Shown: positions 7,411 through 15,729, counted from the stretch's first letter. The stretch: DNA of 64,000 nucleotides from Maribacter sp. 1_MG-2023 (GCF_030547005.1 NZ_JAUOPN010000001.1:124001-188000); one strand, 5' to 3'. The notes: a model not told the origin generated them from the sequence alone. Numbers and translations are program-made.

Positions 7411-8322
7411 CTACATTTTCGGACTATTTTTGTAGTGTACTAGTAATTCCTTATAAAATTCAGAGTTTCTAAAATGTTCTACTCCGGTATCATTAATATA
7501 CTTCTGTTTAAATTTAGGATAATTGAAACGCTTTAACCTTTCATTATTATTGAAAATAATTTGATTGAATGGTTTATAGAATATTTGCGGCGTAGTATCA
7601 ATGAAGTCCCTATTTGTACAAACTTCATAAAGGAAAAAGGAAAGGATTGCAAAACAAATATTTTCTTGACTAAGATTTTTATTCTGATTTGGTCCAATAT
7701 TAATATTTAAATTTTCAAATTGATTAATATCTTTATTGAAGTGTTTGAAGTTTTTTAACTGTTCGAGAAATTTTTCAAGCAATTCAAGATTCTGTATTTT
7801 TAACAAACCTTTCCTATAGGAATTTCTTGTTTTAGACGTTTCCTTTCTAAAATTAGCTGAAGTTATTTTATTTTTCTTTTGAGATATTGTGTTAGCTTCG
7901 GAAAATTCAGAATTTATATTTAAGTGTTGTTGTTTTTTGGTTGTTTTTTCCGTTTTTGGATGGATAATTTTATGACCGAAATTTGAATTTCCAATTTTAC
8001 AAATATTCAACCAAAGTAAAACCATAGAGGTAAGTATTATAACAATCATTAAAATACTTAAAATGTTATGGCTTTCGATGTTAAAGCTAAATATTGACCT
8101 ATAAATATATAAGGGACTTAACAAGAATATAAATGCAAACAATAACTTGATACCGTTATTACGTATTAAACTTATAATTTCAATATAATCTACAGAATGA
8201 AATTTATATGGGTTTTTAATAAATGGTTCAACTATGAATTTTGAAAGTCTAACGGAAAATATATAGGAATGTGTAATTGTTAGAAATAAGAGTAAATAGA
8301 TTAAAACGGATAGATAGTTCAT
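7411..8322 (-). CDS. Multi-pass membrane protein of unknown function
   Basis: 303 residues. There are three hydrophobic segments in the first 115 residues (about 3-22, 57-77 and 86-107), then a long polar Lys/Asn-rich C-terminal region of about 190 residues predicted to be cytoplasmic. No catalytic motif was recognised. Composition is very AT-rich (many N, K, I), stronger than in the core genes, which fits transferred DNA. It is the island gene nearest to ssrA and is probably cargo. Confidence 0.55.
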   Translation of the reverse strand: MNYLSVLIYLLLFLTITHSYIFSVRLSKFIVEPFIKNPYKFHSVDYIEIISLIRNNGIKLLFAFIFLLSPLYIYRSIFSFNIESHNILSILMIVIILTSMVLLWLNICKIGNSNFGHKIIHPKTEKTTKKQQHLNINSEFSEANTISQKKNKITSANFRKETSKTRNSYRKGLLKIQNLELLEKFLEQLKNFKHFNKDINQFENLNINIGPNQNKNLSQENICFAILSFFLYEVCTNRDFIDTTPQIFYKPFNQIIFNNNERLKRFNYPKFKQKYINDTGVEHFRNSEFYKELLVHYKNSPKM

Positions 8323-8369
8323 TATTTTAATATTAATTAGTGCTAATAAACCAAAATTACTAAATTAAC

Positions 8370-8413
8370 ATCGTTGTAAGAAACACAACATATCAAAACA
8401 GATTGTCAACGAT
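8370..8413. repeat. Inverted repeats between island and ssrA
   Basis: ATCGTTG at 8370-8376 pairs with CAACGAT at 8407-8413. A smaller repeat, GTTGT at 8373-8377 with ACAAC at 8385-8389, lies inside it. The position between the last island gene and the ssrA terminator fits binding sites for an integrase or excisionase near an att site, but no experimental or comparative support is available here. Confidence 0.3.
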
Positions 8414-8424
8414 TCTGTCAGCGC

Positions 8425-8461
8425 AAAATAAAAAACCCTGTAAACAAAGGGTTTACAGGGT
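8425..8461 (-). terminator. Rho-independent terminator of ssrA
   Basis: A perfect 10-bp stem (8436-8445 with 8451-8460, 5-nt loop) is followed on the minus strand by a T-rich run (complement of 8425-8435). It begins about 6 nt past the tmRNA 3' end. Confidence 0.9.
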
Positions 8462-8466
8462 CTATT

Positions 8467-8866
8467 AGTGGAGCCGGAGGGATTCGAACCCTCGTCCAAA
8501 CAAGCAATTAAAATGCTTTCTACATGTTTAGAATCTGATTAATTTTCGATGCGTACCTGACCAGAAGCCGCCCAATACACACTTATCTTCTTAAGATTTT
8601 GGTGGTGTCGCCAAAGCGAGCGGACACCCTTATGTTGACTTTTCTGGTGCTCCTATAAGAATCGCCATCAACAAGGGCTATTCAGGAACATCTCGCTTCC
8701 CTACCTGGTAGGGACGAGGCTAAATCCTACTATAATTCGGATTAAGCGGCAAGAGCGTAATTATTTTCGCCAATTAAAAGTGTGAAAAATGAGATTAACG
8801 AGCTGTTTCTCAGCGCTCGACATGCTTACATTCCAACTGGTCTCGCTGTCAAAACCGGTCGGCCCC
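8467..8866 (-). ncRNA. ssrA: Transfer-messenger RNA (tmRNA)
   Basis: The 5' end GGGGCCG (complement of 8860-8866) pairs with the 3' CGGCUCC to give the 7-bp acceptor stem, and the T-arm reads GGGTTCGAATCCC near the 3' end. Between them lie the pseudoknot domain and a tag reading frame at 8742-8771. tmRNA with SmpB rescues stalled ribosomes and tags the nascent chain for proteolysis. The gene is followed by its own terminator. Its 3' end faces the mobile island, and ssrA 3' ends are frequent targets of tyrosine integrases. Confidence 0.96.
8742..8771 (-). other. ssrA: tmRNA proteolysis-tag reading frame
   Basis: On the minus strand the codons read GGC GAA AAT AAT TAC GCT CTT GCC GCT TAA, encoding GENNYALAA. 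With the alanine from the charged tmRNA the tag is AGENNYALAA. The terminal ALAA is the ClpXP-type degradation signal. The sequence agrees with tags of Bacteroidota. Confidence 0.93.
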
Positions 8867-9042
8867 AATATGTAAAAGAACTTCCTAGTCTAAATAATAG
8901 CTGCATCAATTCAATCGACTTCAACTATTAAATAGCGGGCAGCAAAGCTAACAAAACTTTACGATCCCATATAATTTTTATTTTGACCTAAGCCAAGTGT
9001 TTCTAATTGCATAATTTAGTGCAATATTTATACCAAACCCAT

Positions 9043-10248
9043 ATGAAGTTCGGAATCATCAAAGAACGTAAGAATCCGCCAGATAAGCGTGTTGTTCTAT
9101 CTCCAAAAGCATGTCAAAAAGTCCTAAATACATTTCCTAAGGCTGAAATTATTGTAGAATCTTCGCCTATTAGAGCGTATGCCGATGATGCCTATAAAGC
9201 TTTGGGCGTATCCGTAGCCGATGAAATGAATGATTGCGAAGTACTATTAGGTGTTAAAGAGGTGCCGATTGATGCGCTAATTCCGAATAAAAAGTACTTT
9301 TTCTTTTCACATACCATTAAAAAGCAACCTTATAATAGAGATTTGCTTCAAGCTATATTAGCGAAGAATATTGAAATGTACGACCATGAGGTTATTACCA
9401 ATAAGCAAGAACAACGTGTTGTTGCCTTTGGTAGATATGCCGGTATTGTGGGTGCCTATAACGGATTTCGAGCATACGGACTCAAATTTGGTTTGTTTCA
9501 ATTACCAAAAGCCAACGATTTAGAAGATCAAGAGGCTTTAATAAATGAACTAAAGAAATTAAGATTACCTGCAATCAAAGTACTGCTTACCGGTAGAGGT
9601 AGGGTAGGGAATGGCGCTAGAGAAATGCTAGACGGTATGGGAATGAGAAGGGTGAATGTTACCGAATACTTAGAAGAGACATTCAATGAGCCTGTATATT
9701 GCCAAATAGATGCTGGTGAATACAACAAACGAAAAGACGGAGTTCGTGGTAATAAAGCCGACTTTTTTGCGAACCCAGAAGAATATAAATCTAACTTTTT
9801 CAGATTTGCCAAGGTGACTGATTTCTATATTGCCGGTCATTTTTATGGTCAAGGCGCTCCTTATTTGTTTACTAAGGAAGATGCCAAACATGAAGATTTT
9901 AAAATTCAAGTTGTTGCTGATATAAGTTGTGATATTGACGGTCCGGTTGCTTCTACTGTTAAACCATCAACTATTGCAGACCCAATTTACGGGTATCACC
10001 CTGGTTCTGAGTCTGAAATAGATTTTAAGAATGCTGACGCAATTGCAGTTATGGCGGTAGATAATTTACCGTGTGAATTACCTAGAGACGCAAGTGAAGG
10101 TTTCGGTGAGGCTTTTATTAAAAATGTGATTCCTGCATTTTTTAACAACGATAAAGATGGCGTTCTTGAAAGAGCTAGAATGACCCAAAATGGAAAGCTT
10201 ACTGAACGTTATGCATATCTACAAGATTATGTTGATGGTAAAGAATAA
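9043..10248 (+). CDS. AlaDH/PNT-type dehydrogenase (saccharopine dehydrogenase-like)
   Basis: 401 residues from the ATG at 9043 (MKFGIIKERKNPPDKRVVLSP). An upstream in-frame ATG at 9007 would add 12 atypical residues. The N-terminus matches the AlaDh/PNT domain (KER.PPD.RV). A Rossmann motif appears as VLLTGRGRVGNGAREML near residue 190, and the C-terminal part carries DISCDIDGPVAST, as in NAD-dependent saccharopine dehydrogenase (lysine-forming) and alanine dehydrogenase relatives. Substrate specificity cannot be read from the sequence. It starts about 180 bp from ssrA, diverging from it, and appears monocistronic. Confidence 0.8.
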   Translation: MKFGIIKERKNPPDKRVVLSPKACQKVLNTFPKAEIIVESSPIRAYADDAYKALGVSVADEMNDCEVLLGVKEVPIDALIPNKKYFFFSHTIKKQPYNRDLLQAILAKNIEMYDHEVITNKQEQRVVAFGRYAGIVGAYNGFRAYGLKFGLFQLPKANDLEDQEALINELKKLRLPAIKVLLTGRGRVGNGAREMLDGMGMRRVNVTEYLEETFNEPVYCQIDAGEYNKRKDGVRGNKADFFANPEEYKSNFFRFAKVTDFYIAGHFYGQGAPYLFTKEDAKHEDFKIQVVADISCDIDGPVASTVKPSTIADPIYGYHPGSESEIDFKNADAIAVMAVDNLPCELPRDASEGFGEAFIKNVIPAFFNNDKDGVLERARMTQNGKLTERYAYLQDYVDGKE

Positions 10249-10262
10249 ATACAGGTCTCACT

Positions 10263-10655
10263 TTAATTTATAGGTTGTTTTAGTAAAAATCGTTTTTTGA
10301 TTTCTAAACTTGTTACGGTTAGTATACCTAGGGTGTATGCCAATAAATCTTGAATGCTGAAATAGTTTCCGAAGATTAAATTTGCCCATTTAGAATGCTC
10401 CAGCCCAAAGTAGCTTAACATATTGGTGAGTTGTAAAAATTCGATGGCATAAGCAATTAGTATGGTGACAATACCGATGGTAATATCATTTGCCTTCCAA
10501 AAAGATTTAAAAAAGAAAAACATGAGAATGACTACCAGGTAATCTCCGAATGTGTGTCGAATAAAGCCGGATTTTAAAAATATGGCAATTAAGATTTCAA
10601 TTCCTAGTAGTGCAAGAAAATATATAAAATAGATACGGTTGAATTTGAATTTCAT
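10263..10655 (-). CDS. DUF2809-like integral membrane protein
   Basis: 130 residues from the ATG at 10653-10655 (MKFKFNRIYFIYF). The frame continues upstream but overlaps the next gene, so this start is preferred. Four hydrophobic segments, with the conserved RHTFGDYLVVILMFFFFKSF followed by IEFLQL and IQDLLAYTLGIL, match the DUF2809 family of small four-helix membrane proteins. Function unknown. It is last in a minus-strand run of membrane-protein genes (10263-12483). Confidence 0.75.
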   Translation of the reverse strand: MKFKFNRIYFIYFLALLGIEILIAIFLKSGFIRHTFGDYLVVILMFFFFKSFWKANDITIGIVTILIAYAIEFLQLTNMLSYFGLEHSKWANLIFGNYFSIQDLLAYTLGILTVTSLEIKKRFLLKQPIN

Positions 10656-10666
10656 GTTTTGAAATT

Positions 10667-10963
10667 TTAGGCGTTTGTTAAATAGATATAAAGCATACTT
10701 ATTGGGTAATTTATAATCAGTAAGATAAGCGCCATGGTATGCTCTGGTATATCTTTCGAATACCTTAAAACATTTACCAAAATTATAATCAACGCTATAC
10801 AAGTAACGATGATATAGCTGAGATATAGTATAATACCAACAATGATAGTAAACTCAGTTTTTGGTATTAAGGCAATACACAGTAGTAAAGTTGAGAGTAG
10901 AAAATACAATGAAACTACCCTCAAAATTCTACGGTTCCATTTATGTTTAAATAAAACCATCAT
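10667..10963 (-). CDS. Small three-helix membrane protein
   Basis: 98 residues. After a basic start (MMVLFKHKWNRRILR) come three hydrophobic segments at about 15-35, 38-63 and 77-95. No known family was recognised. Its start overlaps the stop of the DUF4173 gene by 4 bp, so the two are translationally coupled, and the DUF2809 gene follows 11 bp later. Confidence 0.65.
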   Translation of the reverse strand: MMVLFKHKWNRRILRVVSLYFLLSTLLLCIALIPKTEFTIIVGIILYLSYIIVTCIALIIILVNVLRYSKDIPEHTMALILLIINYPISMLYIYLTNA

Positions 10964-12360
10964 TTTGTATCGTTTTTAACGAGTTGGGCAAACGTATATT
11001 CTTGCCATGTTTTTTCTGATTGTAAAGTGACGTATTCTTCATGTTTTTCTCGAATACTAATGTTCAATTCATAATTGACTTCTTTCTTTTTAGCATAGTT
11101 GTATAGCTGAATGCTATTGGTATCCCCTAAATCGATGAGGTAATGAATATCAGGATTTTCAAGCGTACTTAAATTGAAATACGTAATAGTTTTATCCCAT
11201 GGCACTGCAGCGCTTAGTACTAAGAAAGTAAACACTGTGGCGATATTGGTGCGTACTAAATAAACAAAGCTTTTTACTTCCGCTACTTTAATATAGGCTG
11301 TAATTAATCCGGTAAGGGTAAGTAGTAAGTATACGAATACACCAATACGTTTGTAGGTAAGACCCAAGGCTTCAACATACGTGAAGTTCTTGTAAGATGT
11401 AAAGACAATTAGTATAATATTTAGAGAGATCCAAACATATGTAAGCGTTTTTATTTGCGTATTCTCTTTATAAAAATTGAGGTTTCCTCTAAAGAAATAA
11501 AGAATTAAGATAATTGCTAGCACTATCGAAAACATAAGTGCATACACACCTTGATGTACAGATGCCGAATATTCTGCATTAGAAATGTCGCCTTTTTGGA
11601 ACAGGTAAATTCCGTCGGTTACTAAAAAGAATACCAGTAAAAAATTAAGGGCGATAAATATAAATGAGCCTAAGGTATGCTCACTTTCAAGTTGCTTTTT
11701 TTGTCCTATTATTTCTATTTCGGTCGGAGTCTCCAATTCGTTTTTCTGAGACGCATCAACTGTTATTAATTCTTGTGCATCTAATGGGCGTAAAATGTTT
11801 AGAAATATAACATACCCCAGAAATGTAAAGAATACCCACGGGATGCTTATAAAATCAAAATTGATTTGATTTACAAGGTTCCCAAAAACAGGATTTGCAT
11901 TTTTGTACAGCATCGCAAATAAAATGAGTAGAACACCAGCGAAGAAGCCGCCTTTTAAACGGTTTATTAGCTTTGGTGAAGTCACTTTCTTTACATCTTT
12001 TTCTTCTGCCGAATTTTGTCTTTGAATGAAATTAGCAATAGCTGCAACCAATAAATTTGTAAAGCCAAGCAACCAAGAGAGGTATAAAGATGTTTTGTTT
12101 GAAATGGACTTGCCAACAAATACCATTAATGCCATGAAATGAACAAATATGCTAAACCCCGTTGGGTTAATGAATACTAAGATTGAAGTAATAATATAGG
12201 TAAGTGCATAGCCCCAAGACATGGTTCTAGTTTCTTTTAAGGTAGAAACAAGTACCACTACTAAAATGGATATAAGAAATAAATTTAGACCAAAGCTTTT
12301 GCTGTAGAATAATAAACTGAAGGCTAATGCAGATAACAGTGATTTTATATGAACGTTCAT
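10960..12360 (-). CDS. DUF4173/DUF4153-type membrane protein
   Basis: 466 residues with 11-13 predicted transmembrane segments, a polar insertion at about 120-135 and another at about 205-230, and a soluble C-terminal tail of about 80 residues containing LSTLENPDIHYLIDLGD and a final QEYTFAQLV. The pattern, including the ILRPLDAQEL segment, matches DUF4173/DUF4153 proteins, whose role is unknown. It heads the coupled pair with the 98-residue membrane protein. In many Bacteroidota such genes sit near small winged-helix regulators, as here (12996-13286). Confidence 0.75.
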   Translation of the reverse strand: MNVHIKSLLSALAFSLLFYSKSFGLNLFLISILVVVLVSTLKETRTMSWGYALTYIITSILVFINPTGFSIFVHFMALMVFVGKSISNKTSLYLSWLLGFTNLLVAAIANFIQRQNSAEEKDVKKVTSPKLINRLKGGFFAGVLLILFAMLYKNANPVFGNLVNQINFDFISIPWVFFTFLGYVIFLNILRPLDAQELITVDASQKNELETPTEIEIIGQKKQLESEHTLGSFIFIALNFLLVFFLVTDGIYLFQKGDISNAEYSASVHQGVYALMFSIVLAIILILYFFRGNLNFYKENTQIKTLTYVWISLNIILIVFTSYKNFTYVEALGLTYKRIGVFVYLLLTLTGLITAYIKVAEVKSFVYLVRTNIATVFTFLVLSAAVPWDKTITYFNLSTLENPDIHYLIDLGDTNSIQLYNYAKKKEVNYELNISIREKHEEYVTLQSEKTWQEYTFAQLVKNDTK

Positions 12361-12372
12361 AATATGATGTAT

Positions 12373-12483
12373 TTAAAAGGTTATTAATGATTTGATTTTT
12401 GCGATTATTAATAAGAGATAGTAACCAAGAATCAGGTGTACTGTCTTACGGGTTTTTGAGTTTTTAGATAGTTTTAATATCAT
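12373..12483 (-). CDS. Possible 36-residue membrane peptide
   Basis: ATG at 12481-12483, stop TAA at 12373-12375. The translation begins MILKLSKNSKTRKTVH, a basic N-terminus, and continues with LILGYYLLLIIAKIK, one short hydrophobic helix. It fills the gap between the Coq4-like gene and the DUF4173 gene on the same strand, leaving only 4 and 12 bp on either side, as expected for a real operon member. No homology evidence is available. Confidence 0.45.
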   Translation of the reverse strand: MILKLSKNSKTRKTVHLILGYYLLLIIAKIKSLITF

Positions 12484-12487
12484 GGTT

Positions 12488-12940
12488 TTAAGAAATTAAA
12501 AATGTGGACTTTATCCGTTGGATGGGTTGGTTTAGCAGCTTTTGAAAATCTAATTGATGAAAGGGTAGTGCAGATTTTCCACAGTTATATTTAGATAAAA
12601 ATTGCCTCCAATACTCCGGATACAGCATAGAGCCAATACATATGACCGTGAATAAATAAAGACTTCTTTTTCCATTTCCCATTAAATAAAACTGCATGCT
12701 TATTTCTTCAGGAACGGTAATTCCGGTTCCGGTGAGTACATGAAATACATCATGACTCTCTAGTTTTTCTTGTAACTGAAAGCTGTTGGCAACAAGAAAT
12801 TTGCCCATATGATAGCCTAAAGAGTCGCTTGGATATTTTTTTAACTCTTCAGCATTAAATTGCCAAGCTTCATTTTTTTTGAAGTATTGATAGGGTACCA
12901 CACTCCAATTATATAATTTTTCTAATATGGCTGCTCTCAT
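12488..12940 (-). CDS. Coq4-like protein
   Basis: 150 residues. The motif HDVFH at 63-67 with a glutamate 12 residues after H67 (E79, in VPEEI) matches the HDxxHx(11)E metal/ligand site of the COQ4 family, which organises ubiquinone biosynthesis in mitochondria. Bacteroidota make menaquinone, so the role here is open. The start follows a palindromic operator at 12959-12977 and is probably controlled by the regulator encoded at 12996-13286. It may be the first gene of an operon running down to 10263. Confidence 0.75.
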   Translation of the reverse strand: MRAAILEKLYNWSVVPYQYFKKNEAWQFNAEELKKYPSDSLGYHMGKFLVANSFQLQEKLESHDVFHVLTGTGITVPEEISMQFYLMGNGKRSLYLFTVICIGSMLYPEYWRQFLSKYNCGKSALPFHQLDFQKLLNQPIQRIKSTFLIS

Positions 12941-12958
12941 TATTTGTTATTTTAAAAG

Positions 12959-12977
12959 TACTTTGAAATTCAAAGTA
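12959..12977. promoter_or_regulatory. Perfect 19-bp palindromic operator
   Basis: TACTTTGAAATTCAAAGTA is a perfect palindrome around a central A, located 18 bp upstream of the Coq4-like start codon. A near-identical copy lies at 13951-13969 before the other operon. It is the probable binding site of the winged-helix regulator encoded between them. Confidence 0.75.
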
Positions 12978-12995
12978 AAATGATAAAAAAATATA

Positions 12996-13286
12996 CTACT
13001 TACCTATTAGTTTTTCTAAAGCATTAATATGCTTCTTAAACTGTGCTTTACCAAGTGGGGTTGCAGAGTAGCGAGTATTTGGTTTACGACCAATAAATTG
13101 CTTTTCCACTTTTATATATTCTTCCTTTTCAAGTGCTTTGGTGTGACTGGCTAAATTGCCATCGGTAGCACCTAAAAGCTCTTTTAGCATTTTAAAGTCA
13201 GCATAATCGTTCACCATTAGAATAGACATAATACCCAGTCTTATTCGGTGGTCAAAAGCTTTGTTTATGTTGTCAATTAAACTCAT
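12996..13286 (-). CDS. Winged-helix transcriptional regulator
   Basis: 96 residues. The sequence DHRIRLGIMSILMVNDYADF, then MLKELLGATDGNLASHTKAL (recognition helix) and a wing RKPNTRYSATPLG, match the small winged-helix family (HTH_34, MarR/ArsR-like fold) that often controls adjacent membrane-protein genes. It lies 21 bp downstream of the 13308-13943 gene and forms an operon with it. The palindromes at 12959 and 13951 flank this operon and suggest autoregulation plus control of the downstream Coq4/DUF4173 genes. Confidence 0.85.
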   Translation of the reverse strand: MSLIDNINKAFDHRIRLGIMSILMVNDYADFKMLKELLGATDGNLASHTKALEKEEYIKVEKQFIGRKPNTRYSATPLGKAQFKKHINALEKLIGK

Positions 13287-13307
13287 ATATTAATAGCTAG
13301 GCTAATC

Positions 13308-13943
13308 TTAATTTCTATCGTATTTATAATACATTAATGCACCATAAAGAATGTGGCAAACGCCAAACCCTAGAGCCCAAAAATACAATCCATATCCTAT
13401 AAATTGAGTACTAACTAATCCTATTCCTATAAAAACCAAACCCATATATCTAACATCGCCCATGGTGTACTTGCTTGCGTTAACACAAGCCAGACCATAA
13501 AATATAAGCGTTGCAGGAGCAACAAGACCAGCAATACCTTGTTGCATAAGTACCAAGCAAAAAAGTCCGCCTACTACTAACGGAATAGCAAAATTGAATA
13601 CTAACCGCTTGCTAGTGCTGTCCCAAATTTTCTCTCCACTTTTTTTAGACTTTTTCAAGGTCATAATAAAACCGGTAATAACTGCTGCCACCAAAACTGC
13701 AATAGCAATTAACGTTAGGTCGCTAACCGTATCTGAACCCCAAAGTGATGAAGACCTACCAGAGTAGTTTTCATAATTGGCAGCTGAGGTATCTTTTAGC
13801 TTAATATAAGCAAAGCCAGCTCCGATCAAAGCATATATACCTGCAAGTACACCTGAGAGTCCGCTTAAGGAAATAAACCGTGAAGAACGATTCATTATAT
13901 TCTTGATTTCGGTAATATCGTTTAGATACTTATTTGTCTCCAT
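13308..13943 (-). CDS. Six-helix membrane protein co-transcribed with regulator
   Basis: 211 residues: a cytoplasmic N-terminus (METNKYLNDITEIKNIMNRS) and about six transmembrane segments (from 28, 75, 112, 133, 160 and 178). I recognise no catalytic motif. Proteins of this layout precede the small winged-helix regulators in many flavobacterial genomes, and the regulator gene follows by 21 bp. The promoter region contains the palindrome at 13951-13969, 7 bp before the start codon. Confidence 0.7.
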   Translation of the reverse strand: METNKYLNDITEIKNIMNRSSRFISLSGLSGVLAGIYALIGAGFAYIKLKDTSAANYENYSGRSSSLWGSDTVSDLTLIAIAVLVAAVITGFIMTLKKSKKSGEKIWDSTSKRLVFNFAIPLVVGGLFCLVLMQQGIAGLVAPATLIFYGLACVNASKYTMGDVRYMGLVFIGIGLVSTQFIGYGLYFWALGFGVCHILYGALMYYKYDRN

Positions 13944-13950
13944 ATTAAAG

Positions 13951-13969
13951 TACTTTGAAATACAAAGTT
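13951..13969. promoter_or_regulatory. Operator copy upstream of the membrane-protein/regulator operon
   Basis: TACTTTGAAATACAAAGTT matches the palindrome at 12959-12977 in 17 of 19 positions; the ACTTTG/CAAAGT arms are intact. It is 7 bp from the start codon, a position that would block transcription or translation initiation. Confidence 0.7.
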
Positions 13970-14293
13970 AAATTAAATATCTGAAACTTCAATAAATCTG
14001 AGGTAAAAAAAGTTAAAGAAGATGATTTAATGGTAGCTTAAAAAGAGAGGTTTTACCAAATTATATAGTTTGTAAAATTTGCGTGAATGTACTGTTTTAA
14101 AATGCTTCCCTTCTTTTTGACAGTGCTATTTTAATCAAAGTTCTATGGAGAATACTTATTTGCATAAACAACTACAAAAAGACTAATGCAACCAGAAATA
14201 TGCGTTGATTTTCTATCAGAAATTTATATCTGAATGCATAAAAATGGACTTTAAGTCAAATAATAGAGTAGGTGTATAGTCTTTTAAAAGCGT
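13970..14293. other. Intergenic region without recognisable gene
   Basis: About 320 bp between the membrane-protein operon promoter and the pldA stop codon. I see only very short frames (13 codons or fewer with ATG), no clear terminator and no RNA gene. Confidence 0.5.
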
Positions 14294-15199
14294 TTAGTTA
14301 ATTAAAGAAACTCCAATACCTAAAGTGGTCTGTCTATGGTTATAGTCTATTAGAGTTTCGCCGTAACCATCAAAGAACTGTACATGACCATTGAAATTTT
14401 CAAAAATAGGGAAAGACCAGTTGAGCTGTAAACTACCACGTCTTTTGTCTCCTAGGTTTAAAGAGTGTCGGGCAATAGCTCTAAAGCGCTGTCTGCCCCA
14501 GTCATAGGTAATATCGGCTTCGCCACGGCCTATATAATCAGATATATTTTCGTTGTCATCAATCTTACTTCCAATCCTAATCCAAGGTTTAAGCATTACC
14601 TGCCAGTTCCCTCGTTCTAATGCAGCATGAAAAGCAATACGGTTCCAGCTTCTAGAAATGGGGTCTGACTGTCCGTTAGATTCATGTATGACTGCAGCTC
14701 CAATCATTTTAGCGTCGAAACCGAGTATTTTAAATTGAATAGGGATGTTGGCAATAATTTCAGGCTGATAATTCAATTCGCGAAATGGTCTTGAACGCTC
14801 TGTATTATAAATTTGCCAATAGGCGGTCTGCGAATAGCCCATCCATAAATCCATTCTACCATCGAACATGCCATGAAAAATTTTGGTTTTTAGGCTGATC
14901 TGAAATTTTGACTCTACAGCATTTAAGCTGGTCGGCTCATCTAAAACTTTATCTGAATTTTCTGCTTGTGGAAATTCATTTGGGTTGGTAGAATATTTTG
15001 CAGCAGTTATGTATATAGGTTTATAAGAAGTAAGGATAAACGTGCCACGTTGGTGCTCATCATCTAGCTCCCATAATTCACTTAAACTTTTACTATTGTT
15101 GAAATACCAATTGTGATCATGGTCTTCTTGAGCAACACCGATATAATATGTACCTGTTATAAAAGCAATTATTAAAACTATAGTTGTGTTTTTAAGCAT
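14294..15199 (-). CDS. pldA: Outer-membrane phospholipase A
   Basis: 301 residues with an N-terminal signal peptide ending near GVAQ (residue 24). The catalytic arrangement of OMPLA is present: H172 and S174 in IHESNGQSDPISRSWNR, and N186, which is 14 residues after the histidine as in E. coli (H142, S144, N156). Alternating aromatic strands before and after indicate a beta-barrel. OMPLA hydrolyses phospholipids misplaced in the outer leaflet after membrane damage. It is monocistronic, with a TAATTTTG promoter element at 15219-15226. Confidence 0.9.
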   Translation of the reverse strand: MLKNTTIVLIIAFITGTYYIGVAQEDHDHNWYFNNSKSLSELWELDDEHQRGTFILTSYKPIYITAAKYSTNPNEFPQAENSDKVLDEPTSLNAVESKFQISLKTKIFHGMFDGRMDLWMGYSQTAYWQIYNTERSRPFRELNYQPEIIANIPIQFKILGFDAKMIGAAVIHESNGQSDPISRSWNRIAFHAALERGNWQVMLKPWIRIGSKIDDNENISDYIGRGEADITYDWGRQRFRAIARHSLNLGDKRRGSLQLNWSFPIFENFNGHVQFFDGYGETLIDYNHRQTTLGIGVSLIN

Positions 15200-15218
15200 C
15201 GATGAATTTTAAGAGTAT

Positions 15219-15226
15219 CAAAATTA
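15219..15226 (-). promoter_or_regulatory. Bacteroidota -7 promoter element of pldA
   Basis: On the minus strand TAATTTTG matches TAnnTTTG, about 20 nt upstream of the pldA start codon. Confidence 0.6.
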
Positions 15227-15287
15227 TATTTTTGAATGCGTATTAGTAAATGAATTCGTATTTTAAATTAATACAATCGATTTAATT

Positions 15288-15662
15288 ATGAAACCAGCAG
15301 AGGATTATATTTTCAATCAGCCCGAACCGTACAGAGGTATATTAATGCATTTGCAAATGATGATTGAAACGACTTTGCCTGAGGTTGAACTGAAATTCAA
15401 ATGGAATATTCCTTGCTTTTATATTGGTAAATCGCCCATTTGTTATTTGAATGCCTCGCACAAAAAGCAGTTTGTTGATATTGCTTTTTGGAACTCTGCC
15501 CACCTTACAAAACATTTGAACGTACTAATTACTGAAAATAGAAAAGTAGTACGTTCATTGCGTTATAGTACCCTTGAAGATATCGATAACGATATTTTAG
15601 TTGATGTTTTAAATGATGCTTACTCAGTTCGTAAAAATGGGTTTTATAAACGGAAAGAATAA
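15288..15662 (+). CDS. DUF1801 family protein
   Basis: 124 residues. The motifs LPEVELKFKWNIPCFYIGKSPICYLN and FVDIAFWNSA fit the DUF1801/YdhG-like fold (an alpha-beta domain related to YjbR and CyaY-like proteins). No signal peptide, so probably cytosolic. Function unknown. Monocistronic and divergent from pldA. Confidence 0.8.
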   Translation: MKPAEDYIFNQPEPYRGILMHLQMMIETTLPEVELKFKWNIPCFYIGKSPICYLNASHKKQFVDIAFWNSAHLTKHLNVLITENRKVVRSLRYSTLEDIDNDILVDVLNDAYSVRKNGFYKRKE

Positions 15663-15729
15663 AATAGTAGTATAATTTTAGCTTGATAGATGTCTTGTTC
15701 AAAAACATCCGCTAAGTTTATTATTCCTT

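Noticed and set aside
8469..8500. A tRNA gene, because of the TTCGAATCCC T-arm
   Set aside because: The T-arm belongs to tmRNA: the acceptor partner is 370 nt away and a tag reading frame lies between them.
10656..10802. Longer start for the DUF2809-like gene
   Set aside because: It would overlap the upstream membrane gene by over 130 bp in another frame; the family begins at the ATG at 10655.
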